From contig NZ_JNXC01000012.1 of the NCBI RefSeq assembly GCF_000716595.1, forward strand, positions 1 through 64,000: a stretch of 64,000 nucleotides of DNA, written 5' to 3'. Below are positions 41,580 through 50,051 of the stretch, piece by piece. The notes under the pieces are model-generated. The model was given only the letters and a program-made list of their open reading frames with translations, was not told the origin of the DNA and did not search any database. A program made the translations under genes and the position numbers. This stretch comes from Saccharothrix sp. NRRL B-16314 (GTDB taxonomy: Bacteria > Actinomycetota > Actinomycetes > Mycobacteriales > Pseudonocardiaceae). Each line of letters starts with the position of its first letter. The stretch's first letter is position 1.

Positions 41580-41714
41580 GGCGACCACCTGCGTTTCTGC
41601 GTCGAGCCCGGCATCGGGAGGAGCCGCATCGTCCCCCGGAACGGGGCGGAATGGGAGGGCCGACACCGGTTCGATGGCATTCGGTGATCAAAGGCCGCGC
41701 CCGCGTCCGCGCGC

Positions 41715-41808
41715 CGTCCGCGTTCTGAGCGTTGAATTCGGGGTACGCGAACGTAGGACACGGTGGTTCTGAACGTAGGACTCACGCGTTCTGAACGTAG
41801 GACTCACG
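41715..41808 (-). repeat. Dispersed repeat, copy B (three 22-bp units plus tail)
   Basis: Read on the leftward strand it is CGTGAGTCCTACGTTC at 41808 and 41786, a shortened GTGTCCTACGTTC unit at ~41761, then the same tail as copy A, ending ACGCGGACG. It lies in the gap between the BASS and PLP-decarboxylase genes, opposite in orientation to copy A. Confidence 0.8.
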
Positions 41809-41944
41809 GGGGTTGTCGACGTAGTCGCCGTCCGCGCGCACTGCCGCGTCCACCGCCTCGGACTTGCGCCCGTTCAGCGCCGTCTTCCCGCTCAGATCGA
41901 GGTGCATGCCGACGATGGTCACGTAGCCGTCACGCCCCCGCCGG

Positions 41945-43354
41945 TCACGAGTACAGCGACCCCAGGAACTCCACCAGCAGCCGCTCCCGCAGCGCCGGAC
42001 GCGCCGCGGCGAGCAGGGTGTTCACCGTCGCCATCCGTACGGGCAGGCCGGCGTCGCCGGTCATCCCCGCCGCCGCGAGCAACCCGCCGAACTCCTCCGG
42101 GGTGAGCGAGTCGGGCTCCAACCCGCCGATGAACTCCAGGACCTCCGGCGCCACCGCGACCGGTCCGGCCGCCACCGCGGCCTTCACCGACGCCCGCAGG
42201 TCGGCCAACAACTCCGCCTCGTGGCCGGAGTTCGCCGCCGTCACGGTCAGGTGCAGGTTCGCGGGGGAGGAGCGGTAGGCGAACTGCGGTTGCACGTACC
42301 AGTTCCGCGCCTTCATCTCGTCGGCGACGGTGAACACGTCGAAGTCGTCCTGCGACGCCGCCACCGCCAGCAAGGTCGACGAAGGCGTGCCCAGCACCCG
42401 CAACCCGTCGATCTCCGCGATGCCGTCGCGCAAGACCCGCGTGCTCTCCAACGCCCGCAACGCCAACGACCGGTACCCGTCGTCGCCGATGTGCCGCAGC
42501 ACCGCCCAGGCCGCCGCCAACGGTCCACCTGATCGAGTGGACTGGGTGGTCGAGTTCACCATCGTGTAACCGGGCCACGCGGCCGACGCGAAGTACTGCG
42601 ACCGGCGCAGGTCGGCCGACGCGTGCAGCAGCACCGACGTCCCCTTGGGGCAGTACGCGTACTTGTGCAGGTCCACGGAGATGCTGGTGACGCCCGGCAC
42701 CGAGAAGTCGAACGACGGAACGTCGGACGCGTGCGGCAACACCCACCCGCCGATGCACGCGTCGACGTGGAAACGCACTCCGCGTGCCGCCGCAGCAGCA
42801 GCGATGTCCGCGATCGGATCGACCACGCCGTGCGCGTACGACGGTGCGCTGGCCACCACCAGGACCGTGGACGAGTCGATCGCCGCCGCCATCGCCGCCG
42901 GATCGGCCCGGAACGTCATTGGGTCCACCGGCACGGCCACCACCCGCACCCCGAAGTAGTGCCCCGCCTTGTGGAACGCCGCGTGCGCGGTCTCCGGCAC
43001 GACAATCGAGGGCCGTTCGACGTCCGGTCGCGCGTCCCGTGCCGCGACCACCGCGAGCAGGCATGACTCGGTCCCGCCGGACGTGACCGCGCCGACTGTC
43101 CCGTCGCCGCCGCCCAACAGCCGGGCGGCCGTGCGCACCACGTCGTTCTCCAGCGCCAGCAGGCTCGGGAACGCGGTCGGGTCGAGGCCGTTCACCGACG
43201 CTGCCAGCGCGTGCGCGGACGCGGCCAGCTCGTCCAGCCCCGGCAGCGCGCTGTCGTACACGTAAGCCAGCGTCCGACCGCCGTGCGTGGGCAGGTCACC
43301 GGCGCGCAACGCGCGCAGTTCGGCCAGGACGCCTTCGGCGGACACGTCGGTCAC
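41945..43354 (-). CDS. PLP-dependent decarboxylase, sphingosine-1-phosphate-lyase-like
   Basis: A 469-residue fold-type-I PLP enzyme of the group II decarboxylase/sphingosine-1-phosphate lyase superfamily. Motifs: VGAVTSGGTESCLLAVVAAR, VVPETAHAAFHKAGHYFGV, FHVDACIGGWVLPH and the PLP lysine in SISVDLHKYAYCPKG. The match to S1P lyases is closer than to glutamate or tyrosine decarboxylases. No membrane anchor, as in bacterial versions. Could cleave a phosphorylated long-chain base or a related amino alcohol. Its start overlaps the stop of the upstream transporter gene by four bases, so both act together. Confidence 0.82.
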   Translation of the reverse strand: MTDVSAEGVLAELRALRAGDLPTHGGRTLAYVYDSALPGLDELAASAHALAASVNGLDPTAFPSLLALENDVVRTAARLLGGGDGTVGAVTSGGTESCLLAVVAARDARPDVERPSIVVPETAHAAFHKAGHYFGVRVVAVPVDPMTFRADPAAMAAAIDSSTVLVVASAPSYAHGVVDPIADIAAAAAARGVRFHVDACIGGWVLPHASDVPSFDFSVPGVTSISVDLHKYAYCPKGTSVLLHASADLRRSQYFASAAWPGYTMVNSTTQSTRSGGPLAAAWAVLRHIGDDGYRSLALRALESTRVLRDGIAEIDGLRVLGTPSSTLLAVAASQDDFDVFTVADEMKARNWYVQPQFAYRSSPANLHLTVTAANSGHEAELLADLRASVKAAVAAGPVAVAPEVLEFIGGLEPDSLTPEEFGGLLAAAGMTGDAGLPVRMATVNTLLAAARPALRERLLVEFLGSLYS

Positions 43355-44613
43355 CGGGTCTCCTCACGCAGCAGGGGAAGGGCCGCCAACGCCAGCACGG
43401 CCGGGATGACGGTGAAACCGAGCAGCGCGGCCGTCACCGCGCCGGAGGACTGCACGGCCGAGCCGTCGGTGCTCGCGACGTACCCGCCCAAGGCCAGGAC
43501 CAGCCCGTACACGCCCGGACCGAGCGCCAGCCCCAACGTCTCGCCGGCCGTCCACACGCCGGAGAACAGACCCGCTCGCGCCGCGCCGGTCCGCCGCTCC
43601 TCCGCGGTGATTACGTCCGGCAGCATGGCCAGCGGGAACACCTGCATCCCCGCGTAGCCCACGCCGATCACCGCCATCAACACCAGGACCGCCGCCACGG
43701 GCAGCACCCGTGACGCGGTCAGCCCGGCCACCGCGACCGCGAACAGCACTGAAGCCGCCACCAGCCCGGCCCGCTTGCCGTGCCGACGGCCGACCCGTTG
43801 CCACAACGGCATGACCAGCAGCGCGGGACCGACGAACCCGGCGAACAGCGCGGTCTGCAACCCCTGCTCGCCCAGCACCAGCCGGGCGAAGTAGTCGACG
43901 CCCGCCAACATCGTGCCCAGCCCCACGGCCTGCACGACGAACACGATCAGCAGCAGCCGGAAGGCCCGCGACCCGCGAACCGCCGCCGACAGCTCGCCGA
44001 CACCGGCCGCCGCCGCCACCCGGCGTGACGCGGGCACACCGCGCGTGCCCGCGAACGTCGCCAGCGTGCCGACGACCATCAGCGCCGCGACCGCCACACC
44101 CATCCCCGGGTACCCGACCAGGTCCCGCACCGCCGGCGCGCCCGCACCGCTGACCAGGATCGCCAACGCCAGGAACGCCATCCGCCACGCCATCAGCCGG
44201 GTGCGCTCGTCGTAGTCGTCGGTGATCTCCGCGGCCATCGCCACGTAGGGCACCTGGAAGAACGCGTACGCCGTCGCGCAGGCCAGGAACACCAGCGCCA
44301 CGTACACCGCCGCGCCGGCTCCGGTGAACGGCCCGGCGAACAGCAGCGCGAACAGGATCGAGGTGGCGAGCCCGCCCCACAGCAGGAACGGCCGCCGCAC
44401 GCCGGCCCGGTCGCTGATCCGACCGGCCACCGGGTTGAACACCACGTCCCACGCCTTCGGTGCGAGGACCAGCAGTCCGGCGACGGCGGCGGGCACGGCC
44501 AGGCTGTCGGTCAGGTACGGCAGCAGGAGCAGTCCGGGCACCGTGCCGAACGCGCCCGTCACGAAGGACCCGGTCGCGTACCCGACCCGAACACCGCCCG
44601 TGATCCGCCGCAT
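43351..44613 (-). CDS. MFS/GPH-type transporter coupled to the PLP decarboxylase
   Basis: A 420-residue twelve-helix carrier. AGRISDRAGVRRPFLLWGG and DDYDERTRLMAWRMAF are typical of the glycoside-pentoside-hexuronide:cation symporter branch (also seen in MFSD2-like lipid carriers), with GFVGPALLVMPLWQRVGRRHGKR in the second half (cut: PLWQRVGRRHGKR). It is the first gene of a two-gene operon with the S1P-lyase-like enzyme. The MFSD2/Spns parallel makes a lysolipid or sphingoid import role an attractive but unproven idea. Confidence 0.82.
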   Translation of the reverse strand: MRRITGGVRVGYATGSFVTGAFGTVPGLLLLPYLTDSLAVPAAVAGLLVLAPKAWDVVFNPVAGRISDRAGVRRPFLLWGGLATSILFALLFAGPFTGAGAAVYVALVFLACATAYAFFQVPYVAMAAEITDDYDERTRLMAWRMAFLALAILVSGAGAPAVRDLVGYPGMGVAVAALMVVGTLATFAGTRGVPASRRVAAAAGVGELSAAVRGSRAFRLLLIVFVVQAVGLGTMLAGVDYFARLVLGEQGLQTALFAGFVGPALLVMPLWQRVGRRHGKRAGLVAASVLFAVAVAGLTASRVLPVAAVLVLMAVIGVGYAGMQVFPLAMLPDVITAEERRTGAARAGLFSGVWTAGETLGLALGPGVYGLVLALGGYVASTDGSAVQSSGAVTAALLGFTVIPAVLALAALPLLREETR

Positions 44614-44672
44614 AGGCGGAAGAGTTTCGCATTTCGCCCCCCGCCTGCGCGAGGGCCACTTCGGACTCCCGG

Positions 44673-45242
44673 TCAGTGGGCGGCGGTGCCGGTCAGCTCG
44701 GCGACCAGCGCGACACCGACCTCGCCCGCCCGCTCACCGCCCGGATGCGCCGCCGTCGCGTACATCCCCTCGATGACGAGCCAGATCCGCTCGGCCAGCA
44801 GTTCCGGCTCCGGGTGGCCGGTCTGCCGGGTCAGGTCACCGATGTGCGCGCGCACGTCCGCCAAGTGGTCTGCGGCGAACCGGCCCACCTCGTGGTCCGG
44901 GAACTCGGTGAAGCAGTTGCGGAACGCGCAACCCCGGTAGTCGACCTCGCCGACCTGGCCGGCGGCCAACCGCGTGATCGCCACCAGCTGCGCCGCCGGG
45001 TCACCGACGAGCGGCGCGGTCACCTGCTCGACCTGCTCCGACCAGAGCGCGCGAATCCGGGCGAGGTGGGCGACGACGAGCGCGTCCTTGCTCGGGAACT
45101 CCCGGTACAGCAGGTTCTTCCCGCAGCCGCACTCGTCGACGATCCGCTGCATCCCCACCGCGCGCACCCCGTGCTCGGTGAAGAGCCGGGCCGCCGTGTC
45201 GAGGATGCGGTCCCGGGTGCCGGGTGCCGGTTGGCGTGCCAT
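44673..45242 (-). CDS. TetR-family transcriptional regulator
   Basis: A 189-residue repressor with helix-turn-helix GTRDRILDTAARLFTEHGVR and GMQRIVDECGCGKNLLYREF, followed by a TetR_C-type ligand domain (AGQVGEVDYRGCAFRNCFTE). Two Cys in the recognition region (ECGCGKN) and two in CAFRNC are notable. The ATG fits the usual distance to the helix-turn-helix. It is divergent from an NmrA-like gene, and palindromic operators lie between. Confidence 0.88.
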   Translation of the reverse strand: MARQPAPGTRDRILDTAARLFTEHGVRAVGMQRIVDECGCGKNLLYREFPSKDALVVAHLARIRALWSEQVEQVTAPLVGDPAAQLVAITRLAAGQVGEVDYRGCAFRNCFTEFPDHEVGRFAADHLADVRAHIGDLTRQTGHPEPELLAERIWLVIEGMYATAAHPGGERAGEVGVALVAELTGTAAH

Positions 45243-45258
45243 CACCCGGGCAGCGTAG

Positions 45259-45342
45259 CGGACCAATCGGTCCGTCTGCCTTGACGTGACCGCGCCACCC
45301 CAGGCAAGATCGGCGGACCGATCGGTCCGGGACTGATTGGTC
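45259..45342. promoter_or_regulatory. TetR operator array
   Basis: CGGACC-AATC-GGTCCG at 45259-45274, the perfect 16-bp palindrome CGGACCGATCGGTCCG at 45314-45329 and a degenerate third site GGACTGATTGGTCC up to 45342. They flank the two divergent starts, so the TetR protein probably controls itself and the NmrA-like gene. Confidence 0.8.
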
Positions 45343-45368
45343 CGCTAACGAAGAGGGGGAACGGACGA

Positions 45369-46271
45369 ATGTCGGCACCAAGCGTGCTCGTGCTCGGCGC
45401 GACCGGCAGGACCGGCGGCGCCGTGGTGGACCAGCTGCTGGACGCGCACCGCGGCGGCGAACTGAGGCTGATCGCCGCGGTCCGCCGACCCGAGGCCGCG
45501 GCGGCGTTCGCGGAACGGGGGATCGAGACGCGCCACATCGACCTGGACTCGGCCGAGCGGCACGGGCTGGGCCACATCGTGACGGCTCTGCGGGACGTGC
45601 GACGCGTCTTCCTCGCCTCCGGCTATGACGTGCGGATGCTGAGCCAGGCGAAGGCCGCGATCGACGCGGCCCGGCTCGCGGGCGTCGACCACGTCGTGCA
45701 CCTCGGGGTGCACGCCGCACCGGACACCACGGTCGTCCACTACGGCTGGCACCAGCTGGTCGAGGCGTACCTGGCGCAGTCCGGGCTCGGGCGCACGAAC
45801 CTCCACCCGACCGCGTTCATGCAGAACCTGCTGATGCCGGTGATGAGCGACCCGCAGTCGGCCGTGCTCACCCACTACATCGGCGACGCGCCGACCAGTT
45901 GGGTGGACACCGACGACATCGCGGCGGTCGCGGCCACCGTCCTGCGGTCGCCGGAGCAGCACGACGGGCAGAGCTACGGCCTGGGCGCCGAGGTCGCCAC
46001 GATCGGCGGTATCGCGGACGTGCTCACGGACCTGACCGGACGGGCGTGGCGGTACGAGCCGAAGGAGCCGGGGGAGTTCCTGGCGGCGGTGACGGCGGCG
46101 GGCGCGGACCCGGTCTACATGGACTGCGTGCGCAACGTCTTCGAACGGACCGGCGAGGGTTCGCTGCCGGAGGCGGCGGCCACGTTCGACACGGTCGAGC
46201 GGATCACCGGTCGGCCGGCCACCTCGCTGCGGGCGTTCCTGCACCGCCACCGCGGGCACTTCACGGCCTGA
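45369..46271 (+). CDS. NmrA-like NAD(P)-binding oxidoreductase
   Basis: A 300-residue atypical short-chain dehydrogenase. The Rossmann motif is VLVLGATGRTGGAVVDQLL; RHIDLDSAERHGL, HVVHLGVHAA and NLHPTAFMQNLL follow the NmrA/QOR2 pattern, which lacks the classic YxxxK pair. Such proteins reduce quinones or sense NADP. It is divergent from and probably repressed by the TetR protein; GAGGGGGA precedes the ATG. A perfect terminator follows nine bases after the stop. Confidence 0.87.
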   Translation: MSAPSVLVLGATGRTGGAVVDQLLDAHRGGELRLIAAVRRPEAAAAFAERGIETRHIDLDSAERHGLGHIVTALRDVRRVFLASGYDVRMLSQAKAAIDAARLAGVDHVVHLGVHAAPDTTVVHYGWHQLVEAYLAQSGLGRTNLHPTAFMQNLLMPVMSDPQSAVLTHYIGDAPTSWVDTDDIAAVAATVLRSPEQHDGQSYGLGAEVATIGGIADVLTDLTGRAWRYEPKEPGEFLAAVTAAGADPVYMDCVRNVFERTGEGSLPEAAATFDTVERITGRPATSLRAFLHRHRGHFTA

Positions 46272-46279
46272 TCGCGAAG

Positions 46280-46323
46280 GAACCGCTGCGGCGTCGACCG
46301 ACTCTTCGACGCCGCAGCGGTTC
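46280..46323. terminator. Perfect 18-bp bidirectional terminator stem
   Basis: GAACCGCTGCGGCGTCGA pairs exactly with TCGACGCCGCAGCGGTTC across an eight-base loop. It lies between two convergent stop codons and serves both the NmrA gene and the GH16 end of the sugar operon. Confidence 0.92.
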
Positions 46324-46328
46324 GAGAA

Positions 46329-47711
46329 CTAGCTCGCGGGCACCGTGTCGACGTGGTCGACGCCGGACGTGCGGTAGCCGCTCACCCGGGACTGCACCTG
46401 GGCCGGGCTGAGCACCTGGTCCTTGGCGAAGTACACGTAGTCCACGTGCTGCTGGTACGCGCGGTCGCCGGGCGTGCCGACCAGCCCGCCCGAGATGAAC
46501 CACAGGTTGAAGTTGAGCGACATCGGCGTCTCCGGGTAGTACTTGTCACCGTGGTCGGCCACCTGCGCGCCGTCCACGAAGTACTTCACCCGTCCACCGG
46601 ACACCTGGATCACCAGGTCGTGCCACCCGGCGTAGCTCTGCCGCTGCTCGGTGTGGATGTTGTCGGCGATCCACGGCTCGTTCTGGTACGTCTCCCAGGT
46701 CGTCTCGTACAGGATGTTGGCGGGCTCGCCCCACCCGCCGTTGGGCAGGTACTCGAAGTCCAGCTCGCCGTAGTTCGGGTCCATGTTGCTGTTGAGCGGT
46801 GTGATGGTGAAGAACGTCTGCACCACGTGGTCGCCGTCGGGCCCGAAGACCGGCGCGTCGGAGAACTTCACCCGCGCCGCGTACGTGCCCTCGAAGAACT
46901 TCCGCTGGTGGTACAGCTCGGTCTGCCGCGCGGACGACCCGTTGTTGGAGGACTCCAGCCGCATCGACTTCTGGCCGTCCACGGTCGGGAACGTCACCAG
47001 CGCCGGGTCCCACACCGCGCCCGGCACGCCGGGTCCACCGCCGCCCGAGCGGACGGTCCACCCGCGTTGCGAGATGCGTGAGTCACCGGAGCTCGCGTAG
47101 TTGAAGTCGTCGAACAACGCCGGGCCGTTCGGGTTCGGCGGGTTCGTCGTGGTGGTGGTCGTGGTCGGGCTGGTGCCGCCGGGCGGTGTGCCCCAGAGCA
47201 GGGCGCCCGCCCGGTGCACGGTCACCCGCGACCACGCCGAGTAGGTGGTGGCCGCGCGGAACGAGTAGTCGTCGGACTGGGTGATCGGCCCCCAGTTCGA
47301 CCGGTAGAACCGCAGTTGCAGGTCACCGGTGTCGGCGCCGGGCCCGAGCGAGCCCGCGCCCGAGGTGAACCCGACCTCCAGGTACCGGTCGGCCGGACCG
47401 CCGGTGAGGGTGCCGAACGTGCCGGTGACGTTGCCGCAGCCGCGCACCGCCCACGAGCACGCGAAGCGGTAGCCGGCGTCGGGCGCGTCGCTCTTGAAGT
47501 AGTAGCGGACCTTCAGCTCGGTCAGCGGCACGGTCGTGCCGCCGGAGTTGACCAGCTTGAACCACGGTTCGACCTGGTCGGTCGTCGCACCGGACGCGCT
47601 GGTCCGGTACTGGGCGGTGACCACGTCGGCGGCGAACGCCATCGGTGCGGCCACCAGCGCGGCGACGGACACCGCTGCGGCTCCGATCGCCGCGATCATG
47701 CGTGCGGACAC
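46329..47711 (-). CDS. Secreted GH16 endo-glucanase with N-terminal CBM3
   Basis: A 460-residue secreted enzyme: signal peptide (AAIGAAAVSVAALVAAPMAFA), CBM3-like cellulose-binding domain (~30-170; VEPWFKLVNSGGTTVPLTEL, KVRYYFKSD, YRSNWGPITQSDDYSF), a Thr/Pro linker and a GH16 domain (~200-455). The GH16 catalytic signature is GELDFEY, with Glu316 and Glu320. The bulky insert ending LNFNLWFISGG is usual for the family. Probably cleaves beta-1,3/1,4-glucan or a related polymer. The GTG start follows GAGGAGAACACA, 16 bases after the GH20 stop, so it is the last gene of the importer operon. Confidence 0.9.
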   Translation of the reverse strand: MSARMIAAIGAAAVSVAALVAAPMAFAADVVTAQYRTSASGATTDQVEPWFKLVNSGGTTVPLTELKVRYYFKSDAPDAGYRFACSWAVRGCGNVTGTFGTLTGGPADRYLEVGFTSGAGSLGPGADTGDLQLRFYRSNWGPITQSDDYSFRAATTYSAWSRVTVHRAGALLWGTPPGGTSPTTTTTTTNPPNPNGPALFDDFNYASSGDSRISQRGWTVRSGGGGPGVPGAVWDPALVTFPTVDGQKSMRLESSNNGSSARQTELYHQRKFFEGTYAARVKFSDAPVFGPDGDHVVQTFFTITPLNSNMDPNYGELDFEYLPNGGWGEPANILYETTWETYQNEPWIADNIHTEQRQSYAGWHDLVIQVSGGRVKYFVDGAQVADHGDKYYPETPMSLNFNLWFISGGLVGTPGDRAYQQHVDYVYFAKDQVLSPAQVQSRVSGYRTSGVDHVDTVPAS

Positions 47712-47726
47712 TGTGTTCTCCTCAAG

Positions 47727-49211
47727 TCAGCAGGGTGGGACAGGGGAGCGGGCGTCGTCCTCCTTTCGCGGCAAGGGCACGGACAGCGCGCTCAGGCGGC
47801 CGGTGTGCGCGCGCATCCGTTCGGTGAAGTCGGTCCAGGAGGGGTGCTCGGCCCACAGCCGGTCGGCCAACGCGGCCAGCCGCGGGTAGGCGAGCCGTTC
47901 CAGGTGCTGCGCGGTCGGCACGTACTCCGTCCACAACGAGCACTGCGCGCCGAGCACCCCGGCCGGCAGCGGCAGCTCGTAGACGTCCCGCGCGGTCACC
48001 ACCAGGCCGGGCTGCCCGGCGGGCTCGTCGGGGTCGTCGGACTGCGGGTAGTCCAGGTAGGTCGAGCGGTGCGGCGCCATCACCACGTCGTGCCCGAGGT
48101 CCAGCGCCGACCGCGCGTCCGCCGCGTCGCGCCACGGCATCACCACCGCGCGCGGGTCGCCGATCGGCTCCCACGACACCGGCACCCGTCCGTGCCCGAC
48201 GACGTGGTCGGCCATCGCGCGCAGGAACCAGCCGTGCAGGTCGTGCGGCCCGGTCAGCCCCTCGCGGCGGGCCCGCCGCAGCGCGCCGGGGCTGGACTCC
48301 CACTCCGCGGTGGGGCACTCGTCGCCGCCCAGGTGCACGTGCGGTCCGGGGAACACGTCCACCACCTCGTCCAGCACGTCACGGCAGAACTCCAGCACGG
48401 CGTCGTCCACGCCGAACACCGCGTCGCTGATGCCCCACCGGGTCCACACCGGCAGCCGGCGCCGGGGGAAGTTGCCCAGGTGCGGGTAGGCGGCCAGGGC
48501 TGCGCGGGCGTGTCCGGGCATCTCGATCTCCGGCACGATCCGGACACCGCGCTCGTCGGCGTAGGACACCAGCCCGGCCAGCTCCGCGCGGGTGTACGCA
48601 CCGCCGTGCGGCACGCCGTCGCCCATCGTCTCGGCACGCCACCCGCCGACCGACGTCAGCAGCGGGTGGCCCGGCACCGGCATCCGCCAGCCCTGGTCGT
48701 CGGTCAGGTGCAGGTGCAGGACGTTCAGCTTGTGCACGGCCATCAGGTCGACGAACCGGCGCAGCACCGCGACCGGCTGGAAGTGCCGCGCGACGTCCAG
48801 GAGCACACCGCGCCACGGGAACTGCGGTGCGTCGCGGACGTCCACGCCGGGCAGTGACCAGTCCACACCGGACACCGGCCGCGATCCCAGGGCCATCGGC
48901 GACAGGAGTTGCCGGATGGTCTGCACGCCGTGCGCCAACCCATGCCGGGTAGCGGCTCGCAGCACGACGGCGTGCTCGTTCACGGTCAGCGCGTAGCCCT
49001 CGTCGCCGAGCCCGACCAGCCGTTCGTCCAGTGCGAACACCACACGTCCGTCTTCGTGCAGCGGCAGCGGCAACCCGGTGGCCGGCCGCAGCAGCGCGCG
49101 CAGCAGCCGCGCCGCGCCCTGGGCGCCGGGCGTGGCCCGGATCGCCGTGTCGCGGTCGAACGCGAACCGGCCGTGCCTGCGGATCAGCCGAGTCGGCCGT
49201 GGAACGATCAC
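47727..49211 (-). CDS. GH20 beta-N-acetylhexosaminidase
   Basis: A 494-residue GH20 enzyme removing terminal GlcNAc or GalNAc by substrate-assisted catalysis. It has the small N-terminal GH20b domain (~1-125), then the barrel: FPWRGVLLDVARHFQPVAVL, LNVLHLHLTDDQGWR, PEIEMPGHARAALAAYPHLG and the catalytic pair in HLGGDECPT (Asp297-Glu298). No signal peptide, so it should act on imported chitobiose-like sugars in the cytoplasm. Lies 18 bases after the second permease gene. GTG start. In Streptomyces the equivalent das gene encodes a GH3 enzyme, so this is a variant arrangement. Confidence 0.92.
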   Translation of the reverse strand: MIVPRPTRLIRRHGRFAFDRDTAIRATPGAQGAARLLRALLRPATGLPLPLHEDGRVVFALDERLVGLGDEGYALTVNEHAVVLRAATRHGLAHGVQTIRQLLSPMALGSRPVSGVDWSLPGVDVRDAPQFPWRGVLLDVARHFQPVAVLRRFVDLMAVHKLNVLHLHLTDDQGWRMPVPGHPLLTSVGGWRAETMGDGVPHGGAYTRAELAGLVSYADERGVRIVPEIEMPGHARAALAAYPHLGNFPRRRLPVWTRWGISDAVFGVDDAVLEFCRDVLDEVVDVFPGPHVHLGGDECPTAEWESSPGALRRARREGLTGPHDLHGWFLRAMADHVVGHGRVPVSWEPIGDPRAVVMPWRDAADARSALDLGHDVVMAPHRSTYLDYPQSDDPDEPAGQPGLVVTARDVYELPLPAGVLGAQCSLWTEYVPTAQHLERLAYPRLAALADRLWAEHPSWTDFTERMRAHTGRLSALSVPLPRKEDDARSPVPPC

Positions 49212-49229
49212 CAGTACCCCCGATGCCTC

Positions 49230-50051
49230 TCAGCCCTTGACCGCGCCGCCGACGATCCCGGTGGTGACCCGGCCCTGGAGCACGAGGAACACCACCAGCA
49301 CGGGCAGCATGAACAGCGTCGAGGCGGCCATGGTCGCGCCCCAGTCGGTGCCGAACGTGTTGCTGAACGAGGACAGCCACACCGGCAGCGTGCGGTCGTC
49401 CTGGTTCTTGATGATCAGCACGTTGGCGAAGGCGAACTCGTTCCACGCGGTGATGAACCCGAACAGCGAGGTCGCCAGCAGGCCCGGCGCGAGCAGCGGG
49501 AACACCACCCGCCGGAACGCCTGCGCCCGCGAGCACCCGTCCACCAGCGCGGCCTCCTCGATGTCGACCGGCACGGCGGCGAGGAAACCGCGCAGCGTCA
49601 CGACGGTGAACGGCAGCGTGATCATGAAGTAGACCAGCGTGAGCATCCAGAGCGTGTCGAGCATCCCGGTGTCCCGCGCGATCACGTAGATCGGGATGAG
49701 CAGCGCCTCCCAGGGCGTCATCTGCGCCACGAACACCATCAGGATGAACCCGCGCCGCCCCTTCCACCGCAGCCGCGCCACCGCGAACGCCGCCAGCAGC
49801 GCGACCAGCAACGCCAACAGCACCGAGCCGCCCGCGACCACGATGCTGTTGCGCCAGAACGACCAGAACCCCTGCGCCGACACCGCCGTGCCGAAGTGCT
49901 CGAACGTCAGCGACAGCGGGAGGAACGTCGGCGTCTCGGCCTGGATGTCGCGCGTCGGCTTGAACGCGGTCAGCACCATCCAGTACACCGGGAACACCGA
50001 CACCACGAACACGACGACCGCCGCGACACCGCGCAGCACCCGGCCGGTCAC
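49230..50051 (-). CDS. Sugar ABC transporter permease 2 (MalG/DasC type)
   Basis: A 273-residue inner-membrane permease with six helices. The EAA loop is EEAALVDGCSRAQAFRRVVFPLLAPG (read as DGCSRAQAFRRVVFPLLAPG), which docks to the shared ATPase, and FLPLSLTFEHFGTAV plus the C-terminal GGAVKG are typical of MalG-like subunits. The GTG start overlaps the stop of permease 1 in a GTGA junction, with GAGGAGG in the end of that gene as ribosome binding site. Works with the neighbouring permease and lipoprotein. Confidence 0.9.
   Translation of the reverse strand: MTGRVLRGVAAVVVFVVSVFPVYWMVLTAFKPTRDIQAETPTFLPLSLTFEHFGTAVSAQGFWSFWRNSIVVAGGSVLLALLVALLAAFAVARLRWKGRRGFILMVFVAQMTPWEALLIPIYVIARDTGMLDTLWMLTLVYFMITLPFTVVTLRGFLAAVPVDIEEAALVDGCSRAQAFRRVVFPLLAPGLLATSLFGFITAWNEFAFANVLIIKNQDDRTLPVWLSSFSNTFGTDWGATMAASTLFMLPVLVVFLVLQGRVTTGIVGGAVKG

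Noticed and set aside
41580..41666. Upstream GTG start for the BASS transporter
   Set aside because: It would add 29 Pro/Asp-rich residues not seen in the family and has no ribosome binding site; the internal GTG fits better.
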